NCBI GenBank assembly: GCA_012524135.1
Contig: JAAYSE010000008.1
Location: forward strand, 1-49,778
From: Candidatus Epulonipiscium sp.
GTDB lineage: Bacteria; Bacillota; Clostridia; Lachnospirales; JAAYNZ01
DNA length: 49,778 bases
Direction of reading: 5' to 3'
Part shown: positions 11,662 to 21,499 of the stretch, one piece after another
Layout: each line of letters opens with the position of its first letter
How positions within the stretch are numbered: position 1 is the first letter of the stretch
Notes under the pieces: generated by a model
What the model was told of the DNA's origin: nothing
The model's database searches: none
What the model saw: only the letters and a program-made list of their open reading frames with translations
Made by a program: the position numbers and the translations under genes

Positions 11662-13092
11662 CTAAATAATGGCTTTTTTATTAGCTAATTCTTTCTTAAT
11701 TTTTTCCATCGTCCATCCATCTAATTTATAAAATTGCATTGCAATAAGAGAAGCAATATGTCCTAATAAAGGTAAACCAAATAAAATAAATAAAATCGCA
11801 ATATAAAATTTATTATTCACAGGAGCATCCGGAGTAATAACTGCTTTATCATATCCAGCCCATGCAATCGCTAATCCCATAATAAATGTTGCAAATGATG
11901 AAATCATTTTATCTACAAACGAAAATAAAGTTCCTATCATACCTGGAATAAACCTCCCCGTTCGATAAGTTTCATAATCTGAACAATCAGCAATCATAGG
12001 AATTACAATATTCCCTGCCAAACTTCCCATTGCCTGCTGAATGGCAATAAATATTAATAAAAAAACAACACTAAAAGTAATCGTTGGCTTTGCTAATATT
12101 GGTGTTAGTATAATTAATGCTATAATCATAATCGTACTTATCCCTGTAGATATCACAAAAGATTTCTTTAACCCTGCCTTTTGAGCTCGATTCACTCCAA
12201 TAAAGGTAACTAATAACGTTGGAATAATAGATAAAAGAGAATATTTCCCCTGTAACTTAGAATTAATCAAAATATTAGAAAAGAAATATAACATACCACT
12301 TCGTAATGCTACAAGAGCTAATTTATCCGTAGAAGCCGCAATAATAAGCATTTGCAAAGGACGATTATGCTTTATTACATCTACATAATCTTTAAATCTA
12401 ATTTTAACAGCTTTTTCCCCTAATCCAAAAAATTCTGTTCTATCTTTTTGCCAGATACCAATAATAGCCAATATTGTTAATACAAAAGAAGCTGACATAA
12501 AAAGCAATGATACATCTTTCCATAAAATTGGATCAATTAATTTTTGAAGATATCTAGGAGCCATGACCGTCATAATAATAAAACTACTACCACTAAATAA
12601 TAACGCATTATATATTGCATCAAATAAAGTAAATAATGGACGTTGAGAAGGATCATTGGTCAGTGCTGCTTGTGCTCCTTTCGTGCAAGAAGTTTGAAAA
12701 GTATATCCTAGTACATAAATAAAGTACCAAATTGTAGTATAGATATATTTACTTTGATAAGCCCAATCAGTTGGTGTATGAAATATGGCCAATATCGATA
12801 CAAAAAGTACAATATTACCAGCGAGCATAAAGGGTCTAAACTTACCAAACTTTCCATCAGTTCGATCTAAGAAAAAACCTACAATAGGATCTGTAATACC
12901 ATCAAAGATACGCATGCTCGTAGCTATAAAGCCTACAACTACTGCAGATAACCCTAATATATTTTGAGTAAAAAAAGCATAATATCCAATAAGAACCATA
13001 GCAATATTCGTTGCTGTATTATTTAGAACAAAAAGACCAATCTGCCAAATCTTAGCACGATTATAATTTGTAACCATATTATTATTTTTCAT
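11662..13092 (-). CDS. GPH-family (glycoside-pentoside-hexuronide:cation) MFS transporter, probable glucuronide transporter
   Basis: 12-TM protein with GFIATSMRIFDGITDPIVGFFLDRTDGKFGKFRPFML signature; directly downstream of the beta-glucuronidase gene. Confidence 0.88.
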   Translation of the reverse strand: MKNNNMVTNYNRAKIWQIGLFVLNNTATNIAMVLIGYYAFFTQNILGLSAVVVGFIATSMRIFDGITDPIVGFFLDRTDGKFGKFRPFMLAGNIVLFVSILAIFHTPTDWAYQSKYIYTTIWYFIYVLGYTFQTSCTKGAQAALTNDPSQRPLFTLFDAIYNALLFSGSSFIIMTVMAPRYLQKLIDPILWKDVSLLFMSASFVLTILAIIGIWQKDRTEFFGLGEKAVKIRFKDYVDVIKHNRPLQMLIIAASTDKLALVALRSGMLYFFSNILINSKLQGKYSLLSIIPTLLVTFIGVNRAQKAGLKKSFVISTGISTIMIIALIILTPILAKPTITFSVVFLLIFIAIQQAMGSLAGNIVIPMIADCSDYETYRTGRFIPGMIGTLFSFVDKMISSFATFIMGLAIAWAGYDKAVITPDAPVNNKFYIAILFILFGLPLLGHIASLIAMQFYKLDGWTMEKIKKELANKKAII

Positions 13093-13130
13093 AATAATTC
13101 CCCCTTGTTATCGAAATTAAATATAACTTG

Positions 13131-14933
13131 TTACGCTTTATAATTATTCGGTAATTCCCCCCATCTTTCTTTCAGTAAGTAAGCTGCACTTTTGGGTTGT
13201 CGTGATCGAGTAAAAATTCCTTTTTTATTACCATCCACCCGTAAAGGTCCCTCTGTTGTTTGAAAATCTGCAAAATTCCACACATGTTCTCCTATCACAT
13301 TTTCACAACGATCAAACATTTTATGATATTCACTCAAAAACTCAACTTGATATTCCTCTGAAAAAGTTACACTTGGTAGTTTATGAATTCCACTTACCGT
13401 ATCTGCACCATATTCAAAAAATAGAATAGGCTTCCCTAATTCAGAAAATTCCTGTAAATCTTTTTTGAATATTTCCATAGCGTCAACAAATTCTTCTCCT
13501 GCTTTTTCATACCAACCCCAATACCGATTCAAACCAATTACATCTACGAATTGATGAACTTTACATTCTTTCGCATTAATATACATAAAATTCGCATACG
13601 TAAGCGGTCTTTTTTGCAAATCTAAAGTACGTGCATAAGAGTAAATCTCTTGAAAATATTTTTCTGAATCTGGTGATTTACTATCTGGCTCATTGGTAAG
13701 GCACCACATAACAACGCAAGCATGATTTTTATCTCTTTTTATTAACCTTTCTATTTCTAATTTATGATAATTTAACGTTTCTTTTTGAACAATCTCCTGT
13801 GAAAAAATATCTACATGATCTACTTTCACTACTGCTTGAAAACCAACAGCAGCAACCTCATCTATAATTACAATTCCCTTTCTATCTGCCAATTCATAAA
13901 ATTCCTCTGCATAAGGATAATGCGATGTTCTTATGCTATTCGCATGAATCCAATCAAAAAGTTCAAAATCCCTAAGCATTACTACAGGATCATAACCACG
14001 ACCACGATATTCACTATCTTCATGTTTACCAAAACCTTTGAAATAAAAAGGTTCTCCATTGATCATAAATCGATTTTCTTTTACTTCTACTGTACGAATT
14101 CCTATATTAAGATAATAATCATCTAGAACTTCTTTATTTTGAAATATTTTTACTCTAAATTTATAAAGATATGCATCTTTAGGTTTCCAAAGAATTGGAT
14201 TTTCAATTATTATTTCTCCTGTTTTACCAATCATTTCTCCTACTAACTTTTTATTTTCATCATATACTTCTACCTGTACTTCATTTTTACCTGATGTTTC
14301 TATTTCATATTGAATCATTCCTACTTTATGATCTTTATCTATATTAGTAACAATAGTAATATCTTCAATTTTTTCTTTCGGCGTTACGACTAATTTAACA
14401 GGCCTATGAATACCAGCATAATTAAAGAAATCAAAATGTGGCAGTACTACTTTTCTACCATTCGATAACGTTTTCGTTCTTCCTATCGGAAGTGTAGTAA
14501 AATCAAGCAAATTACTAACTGCTACAACAACAATATTTTCCTCATCAAAATGAAGTACTTCTTCTAAATTAACAGCAAATGGCATAAATCCACCTTTATG
14601 GGTTCCCATATTGGTACCATTAATCCATACTTGACACCCATGTGTTACAGCACCAAAACGCAATTCCAAATTTTTATCTTTCCATTCCGAAGGAACAAAA
14701 AAACTTTTTTCATACCATATATAACCCGCATAATCTCTTATTTTCTTATCCGTAAAAATATCATTAAAACTAGAAGGTACAGCCATTGTTATAGGATCAG
14801 GCAAACCATTCATCCATTTTTTTTGATATCCATCATTTTTCTCATCAATTTGAAACTTCCAAAGTCCACTTATATCAACAACATATCTTTTTGATGTTTC
14901 TCTCGGATAAAGCATTGAATCATATATTTTCAT
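13131..14933 (-). CDS. uidA: Beta-glucuronidase (glycoside hydrolase family 2)
   Basis: Co-linear with E. coli UidA from memory: MLYPRETSKR, DEVAAVGF, WCLTNEPDSKS, FFEYGADT, GNKKGIFTRSRQPKSAAYLLKERW, including the N-x-K motif tied to glucuronide carboxylate recognition. Start 14933 with RBS AAAAGGAG. Confidence 0.93.
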   Translation of the reverse strand: MKIYDSMLYPRETSKRYVVDISGLWKFQIDEKNDGYQKKWMNGLPDPITMAVPSSFNDIFTDKKIRDYAGYIWYEKSFFVPSEWKDKNLELRFGAVTHGCQVWINGTNMGTHKGGFMPFAVNLEEVLHFDEENIVVVAVSNLLDFTTLPIGRTKTLSNGRKVVLPHFDFFNYAGIHRPVKLVVTPKEKIEDITIVTNIDKDHKVGMIQYEIETSGKNEVQVEVYDENKKLVGEMIGKTGEIIIENPILWKPKDAYLYKFRVKIFQNKEVLDDYYLNIGIRTVEVKENRFMINGEPFYFKGFGKHEDSEYRGRGYDPVVMLRDFELFDWIHANSIRTSHYPYAEEFYELADRKGIVIIDEVAAVGFQAVVKVDHVDIFSQEIVQKETLNYHKLEIERLIKRDKNHACVVMWCLTNEPDSKSPDSEKYFQEIYSYARTLDLQKRPLTYANFMYINAKECKVHQFVDVIGLNRYWGWYEKAGEEFVDAMEIFKKDLQEFSELGKPILFFEYGADTVSGIHKLPSVTFSEEYQVEFLSEYHKMFDRCENVIGEHVWNFADFQTTEGPLRVDGNKKGIFTRSRQPKSAAYLLKERWGELPNNYKA

Positions 14934-15128
14934 CGCAATTCTCCTTTTCATAATTTCTACCTATACCATAATCCAAAAACTAATTTTCGGCTATCACAAT
15001 CTTGACATTATGTATAAAAATATTGCATATTGATTGACTTTATGATAATCTTTATACAAGCAAAAACTTTGTTTAACGATTATTATTTATTTTTTCTAGT
15101 AAAAAACTATTATTGTAGGTGAAATATT

Positions 15129-16232
15129 ATGCATATAAACGAAACAAATGCTATTTCCGATATTTATAAAACTTGTTATCTTCTTCATATAACTTCAAAA
15201 ATGAATGTACAATTTATTGACATTTCAAAAAACTCCTCCTTCCAAATGAACTGGATTCAAATACCTAAAATAATAGAAACCTTAACAAATGTAAGCAATC
15301 CATATATCCTGGATTTCTTTCAAACCAAACCACCCACACAGTACCTTTTTATTACTGATACTTTTAACCTTTGTTATTTAGCAGTGGGAAAATGGAAACA
15401 AAACATTTATCAAGGTGTCATTATTATAGGTCCTTTTTTATTTGACATTCCTAATCATGTTTTTATTTTGAATATTCTCGAAAAAAATCAACTAGACATT
15501 CGAAAAAAACTTCAACTAGAAAATTTTTATCAAAGTTTGACCATAACAACGCCTGAAACTTATTCTTATCTAGGACATTTAATGGTTAATTTATGTACCC
15601 GTCCTTTTATTCATGGGCAAATGATCTTTTCGAATACCCATGAATTCCAACAACAAATACATGTAAAACCAAGTACCGATGACCGGAAAGAACAATCAAG
15701 TATTGTTTTACGATATCAGTTACAAAATAAGTTATCAAAAGCTGTTGAAAAAGGTGGCGTACATCCAGTATATATTCATAACGTTTCTGATAAATTTGCT
15801 ATATTGATTGAAAAAACCAACAGTATTGAAGAGCTAGAAAACCTCCAACATAAAATGATATCCGACTATTGTGATATGGTAAAAAACTTATCTACTGCTG
15901 GTTATAGTCCTATCGTTAGAAATGCAATCGATGAAATTAATCTCAATTTTAATACCCCTTTATCTTTAATTAGTATTGCGAAACATATTAAAACAAACCC
16001 TTCTCATCTTTCCCGACAATTTAAAAAAGAAACAAAAATGACAATTACTGAATTTATTAATAAAAAAAGAATCGAAGAAGCAAAATTTTTAATTCATATG
16101 AAAACAGCTTCTATTACTGAAATAGCTTTACTTGTTGGTTTCGAAAGTCATTCCTATTTTTCTTCTATATTTAAAAAATTAACCTCTATGACACCTTCTG
16201 AATATAAAACTCATTTAAATATGGATGAATAA
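15129..16232 (+). CDS. AraC family transcriptional regulator, divergent from uidA
   Basis: C-terminal double-HTH: LISIAKHIKTNPSHLSRQFKKETKMTITEFINKKRIEEAKFLI...ITEIALLVGFESHSYFSSIFKKLTSMTPSEYK. Confidence 0.9.
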   Translation: MHINETNAISDIYKTCYLLHITSKMNVQFIDISKNSSFQMNWIQIPKIIETLTNVSNPYILDFFQTKPPTQYLFITDTFNLCYLAVGKWKQNIYQGVIIIGPFLFDIPNHVFILNILEKNQLDIRKKLQLENFYQSLTITTPETYSYLGHLMVNLCTRPFIHGQMIFSNTHEFQQQIHVKPSTDDRKEQSSIVLRYQLQNKLSKAVEKGGVHPVYIHNVSDKFAILIEKTNSIEELENLQHKMISDYCDMVKNLSTAGYSPIVRNAIDEINLNFNTPLSLISIAKHIKTNPSHLSRQFKKETKMTITEFINKKRIEEAKFLIHMKTASITEIALLVGFESHSYFSSIFKKLTSMTPSEYKTHLNMDE

Positions 16233-16279
16233 AAAATCGGAGTCAATATCCATATTCTAGATATTGACTCCGATTTTTT
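16231..16279. terminator. Bidirectional intrinsic terminator between araC-type gene and mnmA
   Basis: 20-bp perfect inverted repeat AAAAAATCGGAGTCAATATC / GATATTGACTCCGATTTTTT, overlapping both stop codons. Confidence 0.95.
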
Positions 16280-17357
16280 ATTCAATAGTACCTCCACCAA
16301 GAACGTAATCTCCGTCATAAAATACAACCGATTGTCCTGGAGTAATTGCTCTTTGTGGTTCATCAAAAATACACTCTAAGGTATCTTCTTTTATTTTTCG
16401 AATGGTACAGGAAGCTGGAGTATGACTATATCGTATTTTCCCCTTTACTTGCATAGAAGTTGTAAGATCTGGAATCATCATAAAATTAAGATCCGTAGCA
16501 TAAAGACGATCTTTAAATACATCTTCTGCCTCTCCCAATACTACTTCATTGGTTTGTGGTCGTAAAGCAATAACATACATAGGCTTGCCGAACGAAATTC
16601 CTAAGCCTTTTCGTTGCCCTACCGTATATCGAATCAATCCTTGATGTTGTCCTAATATATTTCCTTTTGTATCTACAAAATTCCCTTTTGGTGCTACTTG
16701 ATTTGTTGCTTCTTCAATAAAACGTCCATGATCATTATCGGGAATAAAACAGATTTCTTGACTATCTGGCTTATTAGCAACGTTAAGGCCTATTTTCTTA
16801 GCTATCTTTCTTACTTCTTCTTTCGTAAATTCTCCAACTGGCATTAATGTATGCGCCAATTGATCTTGAGTCAAATTATACAGAGCATACGTTTGATCTT
16901 TTTGAGCTGTGACTGATTTTTGTAGTGTATAACGCTTTGTTTTTGGATGTTGGACCACCCTTGCATAATGCCCAGTAGCAATATAATCAGCTCCTAATTG
17001 CAATGACTTTCGAAGTAAGGATTCCCATTTTACATAACGATTACAAGCAATACAAGGATTGGGTGTTCTACCTTGATTATATTCTTTTACAAAATATTGA
17101 ATAACATGTTTATTAAAATCATCTTTAAAATTCATTACATAATAAGGAATATTTAACGCTTGAGCTACTCGACGAGCATCTTCTACCGCAGATAATCCAC
17201 AACAACCACTTTGACATTCTTTTTTTTCTTGACTTTCCCCTTGCCAAATTTGCATTGTTACACCAATTACATCATACCCTTGTTCTTTTAACAAATAGGC
17301 TGCTACTGAACTATCAACGCCTCCTGACATACCTACCACTACTTTGGGTGTTGTCAT
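16278..17357 (-). CDS. mnmA: tRNA 2-thiouridine(34) synthase MnmA
   Basis: [17 protein letters not shown]-loop, [14 protein letters not shown] and [10 protein letters not shown] motifs. Confidence 0.97.
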   Translation of the reverse strand: MTTPKVVVGMSGGVDSSVAAYLLKEQGYDVIGVTMQIWQGESQEKKECQSGCCGLSAVEDARRVAQALNIPYYVMNFKDDFNKHVIQYFVKEYNQGRTPNPCIACNRYVKWESLLRKSLQLGADYIATGHYARVVQHPKTKRYTLQKSVTAQKDQTYALYNLTQDQLAHTLMPVGEFTKEEVRKIAKKIGLNVANKPDSQEICFIPDNDHGRFIEEATNQVAPKGNFVDTKGNILGQHQGLIRYTVGQRKGLGISFGKPMYVIALRPQTNEVVLGEAEDVFKDRLYATDLNFMMIPDLTTSMQVKGKIRYSHTPASCTIRKIKEDTLECIFDEPQRAITPGQSVVFYDGDYVLGGGTIE

Positions 17358-17374
17358 TTTATTTCCTCGTTTCT

Positions 17375-17806
17375 TTATTCTTTTATCTCTTCCTCTTCAT
17401 TAATATCCTTTTTAGGTGGTTCTAAACCTTCTATTTTAATATGGTTTTTTTGTGCATAATCCCATAATGCGGCATGCAAAGCTTCTTCTGCTAATAAAGA
17501 ACAATGTACTTTCACTGGTGGAAGTCCATCTAAGGCTTCTACTACCGCTTTATTCGTTACTTTTAAGGCTTCTTCTATCGTCTTACCTTTCACTAGTTCA
17601 GTAGCAATGCTACTCGTAGCAATAGCAGCTCCACATCCAAATGTTTTAAATTTTACATCTGTAATGATATCATCTTCCACTTGCAAGTACATTCTCATAA
17701 TATCACCACATTTAGCATTTCCCACTGTTCCAACTCCACTAGCTTCTTCAATTTCGCCCATATTTCTAGGATTCATAAAATGATCCATTACTTTTTTAGT
17801 ATACAT
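17375..17806 (-). CDS. iscU: Fe-S cluster assembly scaffold IscU/NifU-like
   Basis: [32 protein letters not shown] and [10 protein letters not shown]; operonic with iscS. Confidence 0.95.
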   Translation of the reverse strand: MYTKKVMDHFMNPRNMGEIEEASGVGTVGNAKCGDIMRMYLQVEDDIITDVKFKTFGCGAAIATSSIATELVKGKTIEEALKVTNKAVVEALDGLPPVKVHCSLLAEEALHAALWDYAQKNHIKIEGLEPPKKDINEEEEIKE

Positions 17807-17830
17807 GATAGCACCTCTTTCTTTGGTTCT

Positions 17831-19018
17831 TTATCGTTGTGAATGTAAAAAATCTTCATATAAGGGAGACATATCCCGTAATCGTTGTACCACTTGGGGT
17901 AAAACCTCTAACACCTCATCCATTTCTTCCTTTGTATTTTCTGAACCTAATGTAAGCCGAAGAGAACCATGTGCAATTTCATGAGGAAGGCCAATAGCTA
18001 AAAGTACATGTGAAGGATCTAAAGATCCGGAAGTACAAGCAGAACCACTAGAGGCAAAAATTCCATGCATATCCAAAGCAATTAGTAAAGATTCTCCTTC
18101 AATAAATTGAAAACTAAAATTGATATTCCCTGGAAGCCGTTCTGTAGGATGTCCATTTAAACGTACATAAGGAATTTTCTCTTGCACTCCTTGAATTAAA
18201 TAGTCTCGAAGTTGAATTATTTTTTTATTACTAGTTTCCATTTCTTCTATAGATAATTCAAGGGCCTTGGCTAATCCAACAATAGCTGGAACATTTTCCG
18301 TTCCTGCCCGGCGATTTCTTTCTTGAGCTCCCCCATGAAGTAAAGAACGAATCTTAATCCCTTTTCGAATATATAAAACTCCTATCCCCTTTGGACCAAA
18401 TAATTTATGTCCTGATAAAGATAAAAGATCAATATTCATTTTTTTCACATCAATGGGAATATGTCCTACAGCTTGTACAGCATCTGTATGAAAAATGATA
18501 TTATGCTCTTTAGCTACTTGCCCAATCGCCTCAATCGGTTGAATGGTTCCAATTTCATTATTCGCATACATAATACTAATCAAAATGGTATCTTTTCGAA
18601 TTGCATTTTTTAAATCTTCAATCGATATTTGTCCGTACTCATCTACCGGTAAGTAAGTCACTTCATAGCCTTTCTTCTCTAAATATTGACACGTATGAAG
18701 AACAGCATGATGCTCTATATTTGATGTAATAATATGTTTTCCTTTCTTTTCATAAGCTTCAGCAATCCCTTTAATAGCCCAGTTATCTGATTCTGTCCCT
18801 CCACTAGTAAAAAATACTTCCTCACTAGTAGCACCTAATGCTTGAGCTACTGTAGTTCTAGCTTCATCTAATGCTTTTCTATTAATACGAGCTACCTCAT
18901 AAATACTAGAAGGATTGCCAAATTGTTGAGTAAAATAAGGCAACATAACATCCACTACTTCTGACCGAGTAGGAGTGGTAGCTGCATGATCTAAATATAT
19001 TTTATTCATTTTCTTCAC
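17831..19018 (-). CDS. iscS: Cysteine desulfurase IscS/NifS-like
   Basis: YLDHAATTPT, SGHKLFGPKGIGVLY and ASSGSACTSGSLDPSHVL motifs. Confidence 0.95.
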   Translation of the reverse strand: MKKMNKIYLDHAATTPTRSEVVDVMLPYFTQQFGNPSSIYEVARINRKALDEARTTVAQALGATSEEVFFTSGGTESDNWAIKGIAEAYEKKGKHIITSNIEHHAVLHTCQYLEKKGYEVTYLPVDEYGQISIEDLKNAIRKDTILISIMYANNEIGTIQPIEAIGQVAKEHNIIFHTDAVQAVGHIPIDVKKMNIDLLSLSGHKLFGPKGIGVLYIRKGIKIRSLLHGGAQERNRRAGTENVPAIVGLAKALELSIEEMETSNKKIIQLRDYLIQGVQEKIPYVRLNGHPTERLPGNINFSFQFIEGESLLIALDMHGIFASSGSACTSGSLDPSHVLLAIGLPHEIAHGSLRLTLGSENTKEEMDEVLEVLPQVVQRLRDMSPLYEDFLHSQR

Positions 19019-19027
19019 TCCTTTACT

Positions 19028-19477
19028 CTATATATAATACATATCTGTTGCTTGTGCATATGCTTGTTTATAATCATCTACTAAATCTTGTAATGTAATA
19101 TTGTCTACAACTTTATTAATACTATCGCGTATCTTTAACCAAATAGACTTGGTTACACAATAATCAGCTTGCAAACATTCTATTTTTTTATCTTCCATAA
19201 CACAATCCACGGGTGCTAAAGATCCTTCTAAAGTTCGAAGAATATCTCCTACTGTGATTTCTTGAGGAGGTTTAGCAAGCATATATCCGCCTTGAGCTCC
19301 TCTCATACTCTCTACTAGACCCGCTTTACGTAAAATAGCAATCAATTGTTCTAAATAATATTCTGATATATGCTGACGTTCAGCAATACTATTTAAAGCA
19401 ATATGTCCATTTTGTCCATGAATAGCTAAATCCAACATTGCTTTTAAACCATAACGTCCTTTGGTTGACAATTTCAT
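19028..19477 (-). CDS. iscR: Rrf2/IscR family Fe-S-responsive repressor
   Basis: MKLSTKGRYGLKAMLDLA winged HTH plus three cysteines CVMEDKKIECLQADYC; heads the iscSU-mnmA operon. Confidence 0.9.
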   Translation of the reverse strand: MKLSTKGRYGLKAMLDLAIHGQNGHIALNSIAERQHISEYYLEQLIAILRKAGLVESMRGAQGGYMLAKPPQEITVGDILRTLEGSLAPVDCVMEDKKIECLQADYCVTKSIWLKIRDSINKVVDNITLQDLVDDYKQAYAQATDMYYI

Positions 19478-19700
19478 ATTTTCACCTCTTTAATTCCTAC
19501 CTATTGACTCGGCTTTCTATAGTTAGAATAGCACGTTCCTTTTTTTCTGTCAATAGATTTTCATATAAAAACTTTTCTCAATACTTTTTAAATAAATTAT
19601 GGAAATTTTTTATATTATTTGATATAATTTTATCTATTATTATTTACAACAAATAAATTTTAAATATATAAAATAATGATACCTATTGAAGGAGGTTTTT

Positions 19701-20414
19701 ATGTTTAAAACAATTCTATTTGATTTAGATGGAACTTTATTACCTATGGAACTCGAAGAATTTGTACATGCTTATTTTCATGCATTAACTTCTTATTTAC
19801 ATGATCTTATTTCACCTAAAAAATTATTACATTATTTAGATCTTGCTACCAATGAGATGATTCAAAATAACGGCAAACAGACGAATGAAGAAGTATTCCA
19901 TTCTACATTTTTTAATTTATTAAACGAAGATCCCTCTGTATATATGGAACGTTTTGATCAATTTTATACGAAAGAATTTCCTAAAATACAATCAACCGTA
20001 GGCTTTTCTCCTATTATGAAAAAAAGTGTTCAAACCTTAAAAAATAAAGGCTATGAATTAGTAATTGCCACTAATCCGTTATTTCCTCGTTTGGCCATAG
20101 AACATCGAATTCATTGGGCAGGACTTCAACCAAAAGACTTTATTCACATTACTTCCTATGAAACATGTCATTTTTCTAAGCCGCATATCAATTTTTTTAA
20201 GGAAGTTTTAGAAAATATTCAACGTAATCCCCAAGATTGTTTAATGGTTGGAAATGATGTACAAGAAGATCTTGTGGCAAATCAAACAGGTATAAAAACT
20301 TTTTTAATTACTGATCATCTTATTCATCGATCCGAAGAAAAAATAACTACTAACTTTAAAGGAACTTATGAAGATTTTTATGATTTTGCAAAAAACTTAC
20401 CTGTTGTTATGTAA
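19701..20414 (+). CDS. HAD superfamily hydrolase
   Basis: FDLDGTLLP motif I, IATNP motif II, MVGNDVQEDL motif IV; ATG at 19701 with RBS AAGGAGG. Confidence 0.9.
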   Translation: MFKTILFDLDGTLLPMELEEFVHAYFHALTSYLHDLISPKKLLHYLDLATNEMIQNNGKQTNEEVFHSTFFNLLNEDPSVYMERFDQFYTKEFPKIQSTVGFSPIMKKSVQTLKNKGYELVIATNPLFPRLAIEHRIHWAGLQPKDFIHITSYETCHFSKPHINFFKEVLENIQRNPQDCLMVGNDVQEDLVANQTGIKTFLITDHLIHRSEEKITTNFKGTYEDFYDFAKNLPVVM

Positions 20415-20447
20415 CTGATTCTTTCAATGTTTTATCAATAAAACTAC

Positions 20448-20530
20448 GCTTATATATAAGCACTGTATAAGTAAAAGAATATTACTTTCATTTACTTAAT
20501 ACTATAAGAAAGATATACTTATATATAAGC
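20448..20530. repeat. Nested inverted-repeat element with two CTTATATATAAGC copies between convergent genes
   Basis: GCTTATATATAAGC (20448-20461) and ACTTATATATAAGC (20517-20530) flank inner arms GTATAAGTAAA and TTTACTTAATAC (complementary with one bulge). Confidence 0.55.
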
Positions 20531-20579
20531 GAAAATCCAATAAAAATTATATCTCTTATTACTCTTTCATATAGTTGTT

Positions 20580-21239
20580 TTATTCTTTTTTACAAGGTAA
20601 AGATAAGGGTCTTGTACATAGATACCATTCTCTACAATGATATCCATCTTGATTTTTTAGACGTTCTTTTAACTCTGGATATGTGGAAGGTGGTGGAATA
20701 ATAGCCCACTGATCAGGAGTCCAGTTCGCAGGTGTTACTACATGTTCTCTATCCGATGTTTGAAGTGCATCAATCATACGTAAAATTTCTGGTATATTTC
20801 TTCCTGTTGTCTTGGGATAAGTTAAAATAGCTCGAATAACTTGTTTATCATCAATAATAACAACACTTCGAACAGGAGAGGTATCTCCAGATGCAGGTGA
20901 AATCATACCATATTTCTTAGCAATAGACATATTCACATCTGAAATAACTGGAAAAGGAACCTCTATGCCAGTCATTTGATAAATATTATAAATCCAAGCC
21001 AAATGGGAATATTGACTATCTACACTCAAACCTAGTAAGTACACATTTCTTTGTTGAAAATAAGGAAACATACGAGCAAAAGCAATAAATTCCGTAGTAC
21101 ACACCGGTGTAAAATCTCCCGGATGAGAAAAAAATACAATCCACTTTCCCTTCCAATCTGATAATTTCAAAGGACCCAATGTAGTCATAGCTTGAAAATC
21201 CGGCGCCTTATCTCCTATTTGTAATACCTTGTTTTCCAT
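20580..21239 (-). CDS. Peroxiredoxin, Prx6 subfamily
   Basis: IVFFSHPGDFTPVCTTEF active site, SPVRSVVIIDDKQVIRAILTYPKTTGRN, and C-terminal CREWYLC. Confidence 0.93.
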   Translation of the reverse strand: MENKVLQIGDKAPDFQAMTTLGPLKLSDWKGKWIVFFSHPGDFTPVCTTEFIAFARMFPYFQQRNVYLLGLSVDSQYSHLAWIYNIYQMTGIEVPFPVISDVNMSIAKKYGMISPASGDTSPVRSVVIIDDKQVIRAILTYPKTTGRNIPEILRMIDALQTSDREHVVTPANWTPDQWAIIPPPSTYPELKERLKNQDGYHCREWYLCTRPLSLPCKKE

Positions 21240-21424
21240 TCTATTCTCTCCTTTTATATTAAAAATCTTATTGCTATTATATTCCCAATCACTACAATTA
21301 GTTCCTTCTACTTATTTTTTATCTTTATTCACATCAAAGTCTTCTAAAACTGAAGACGACGAGGACTGATTTGCATTTTATTACAATTATTATTCAGAAA
21401 TCAACAATTCTAAATAATACCTAC

Positions 21425-21457
21425 AAAAAACGCTAGGAAAATTCCCTAGCGTTTTTT
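21425..21457 (-). terminator. Intrinsic terminator downstream of the LytTR regulator gene
   Basis: AAAAAACGCTAGG...CCTAGCGTTTTTT inverted repeat. Confidence 0.9.
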
Positions 21458-21499
21458 ATGATTTCTTATAGAACCTGTTTTAATTGTTACTAATAAAAA

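Noticed and set aside
13815-14126. 103-aa plus-strand ORF antisense to uidA (also 14598-14894)
   Set aside because: Antisense to conserved beta-glucuronidase coding sequence; composition is Ile/Tyr/Phe-rich noise.
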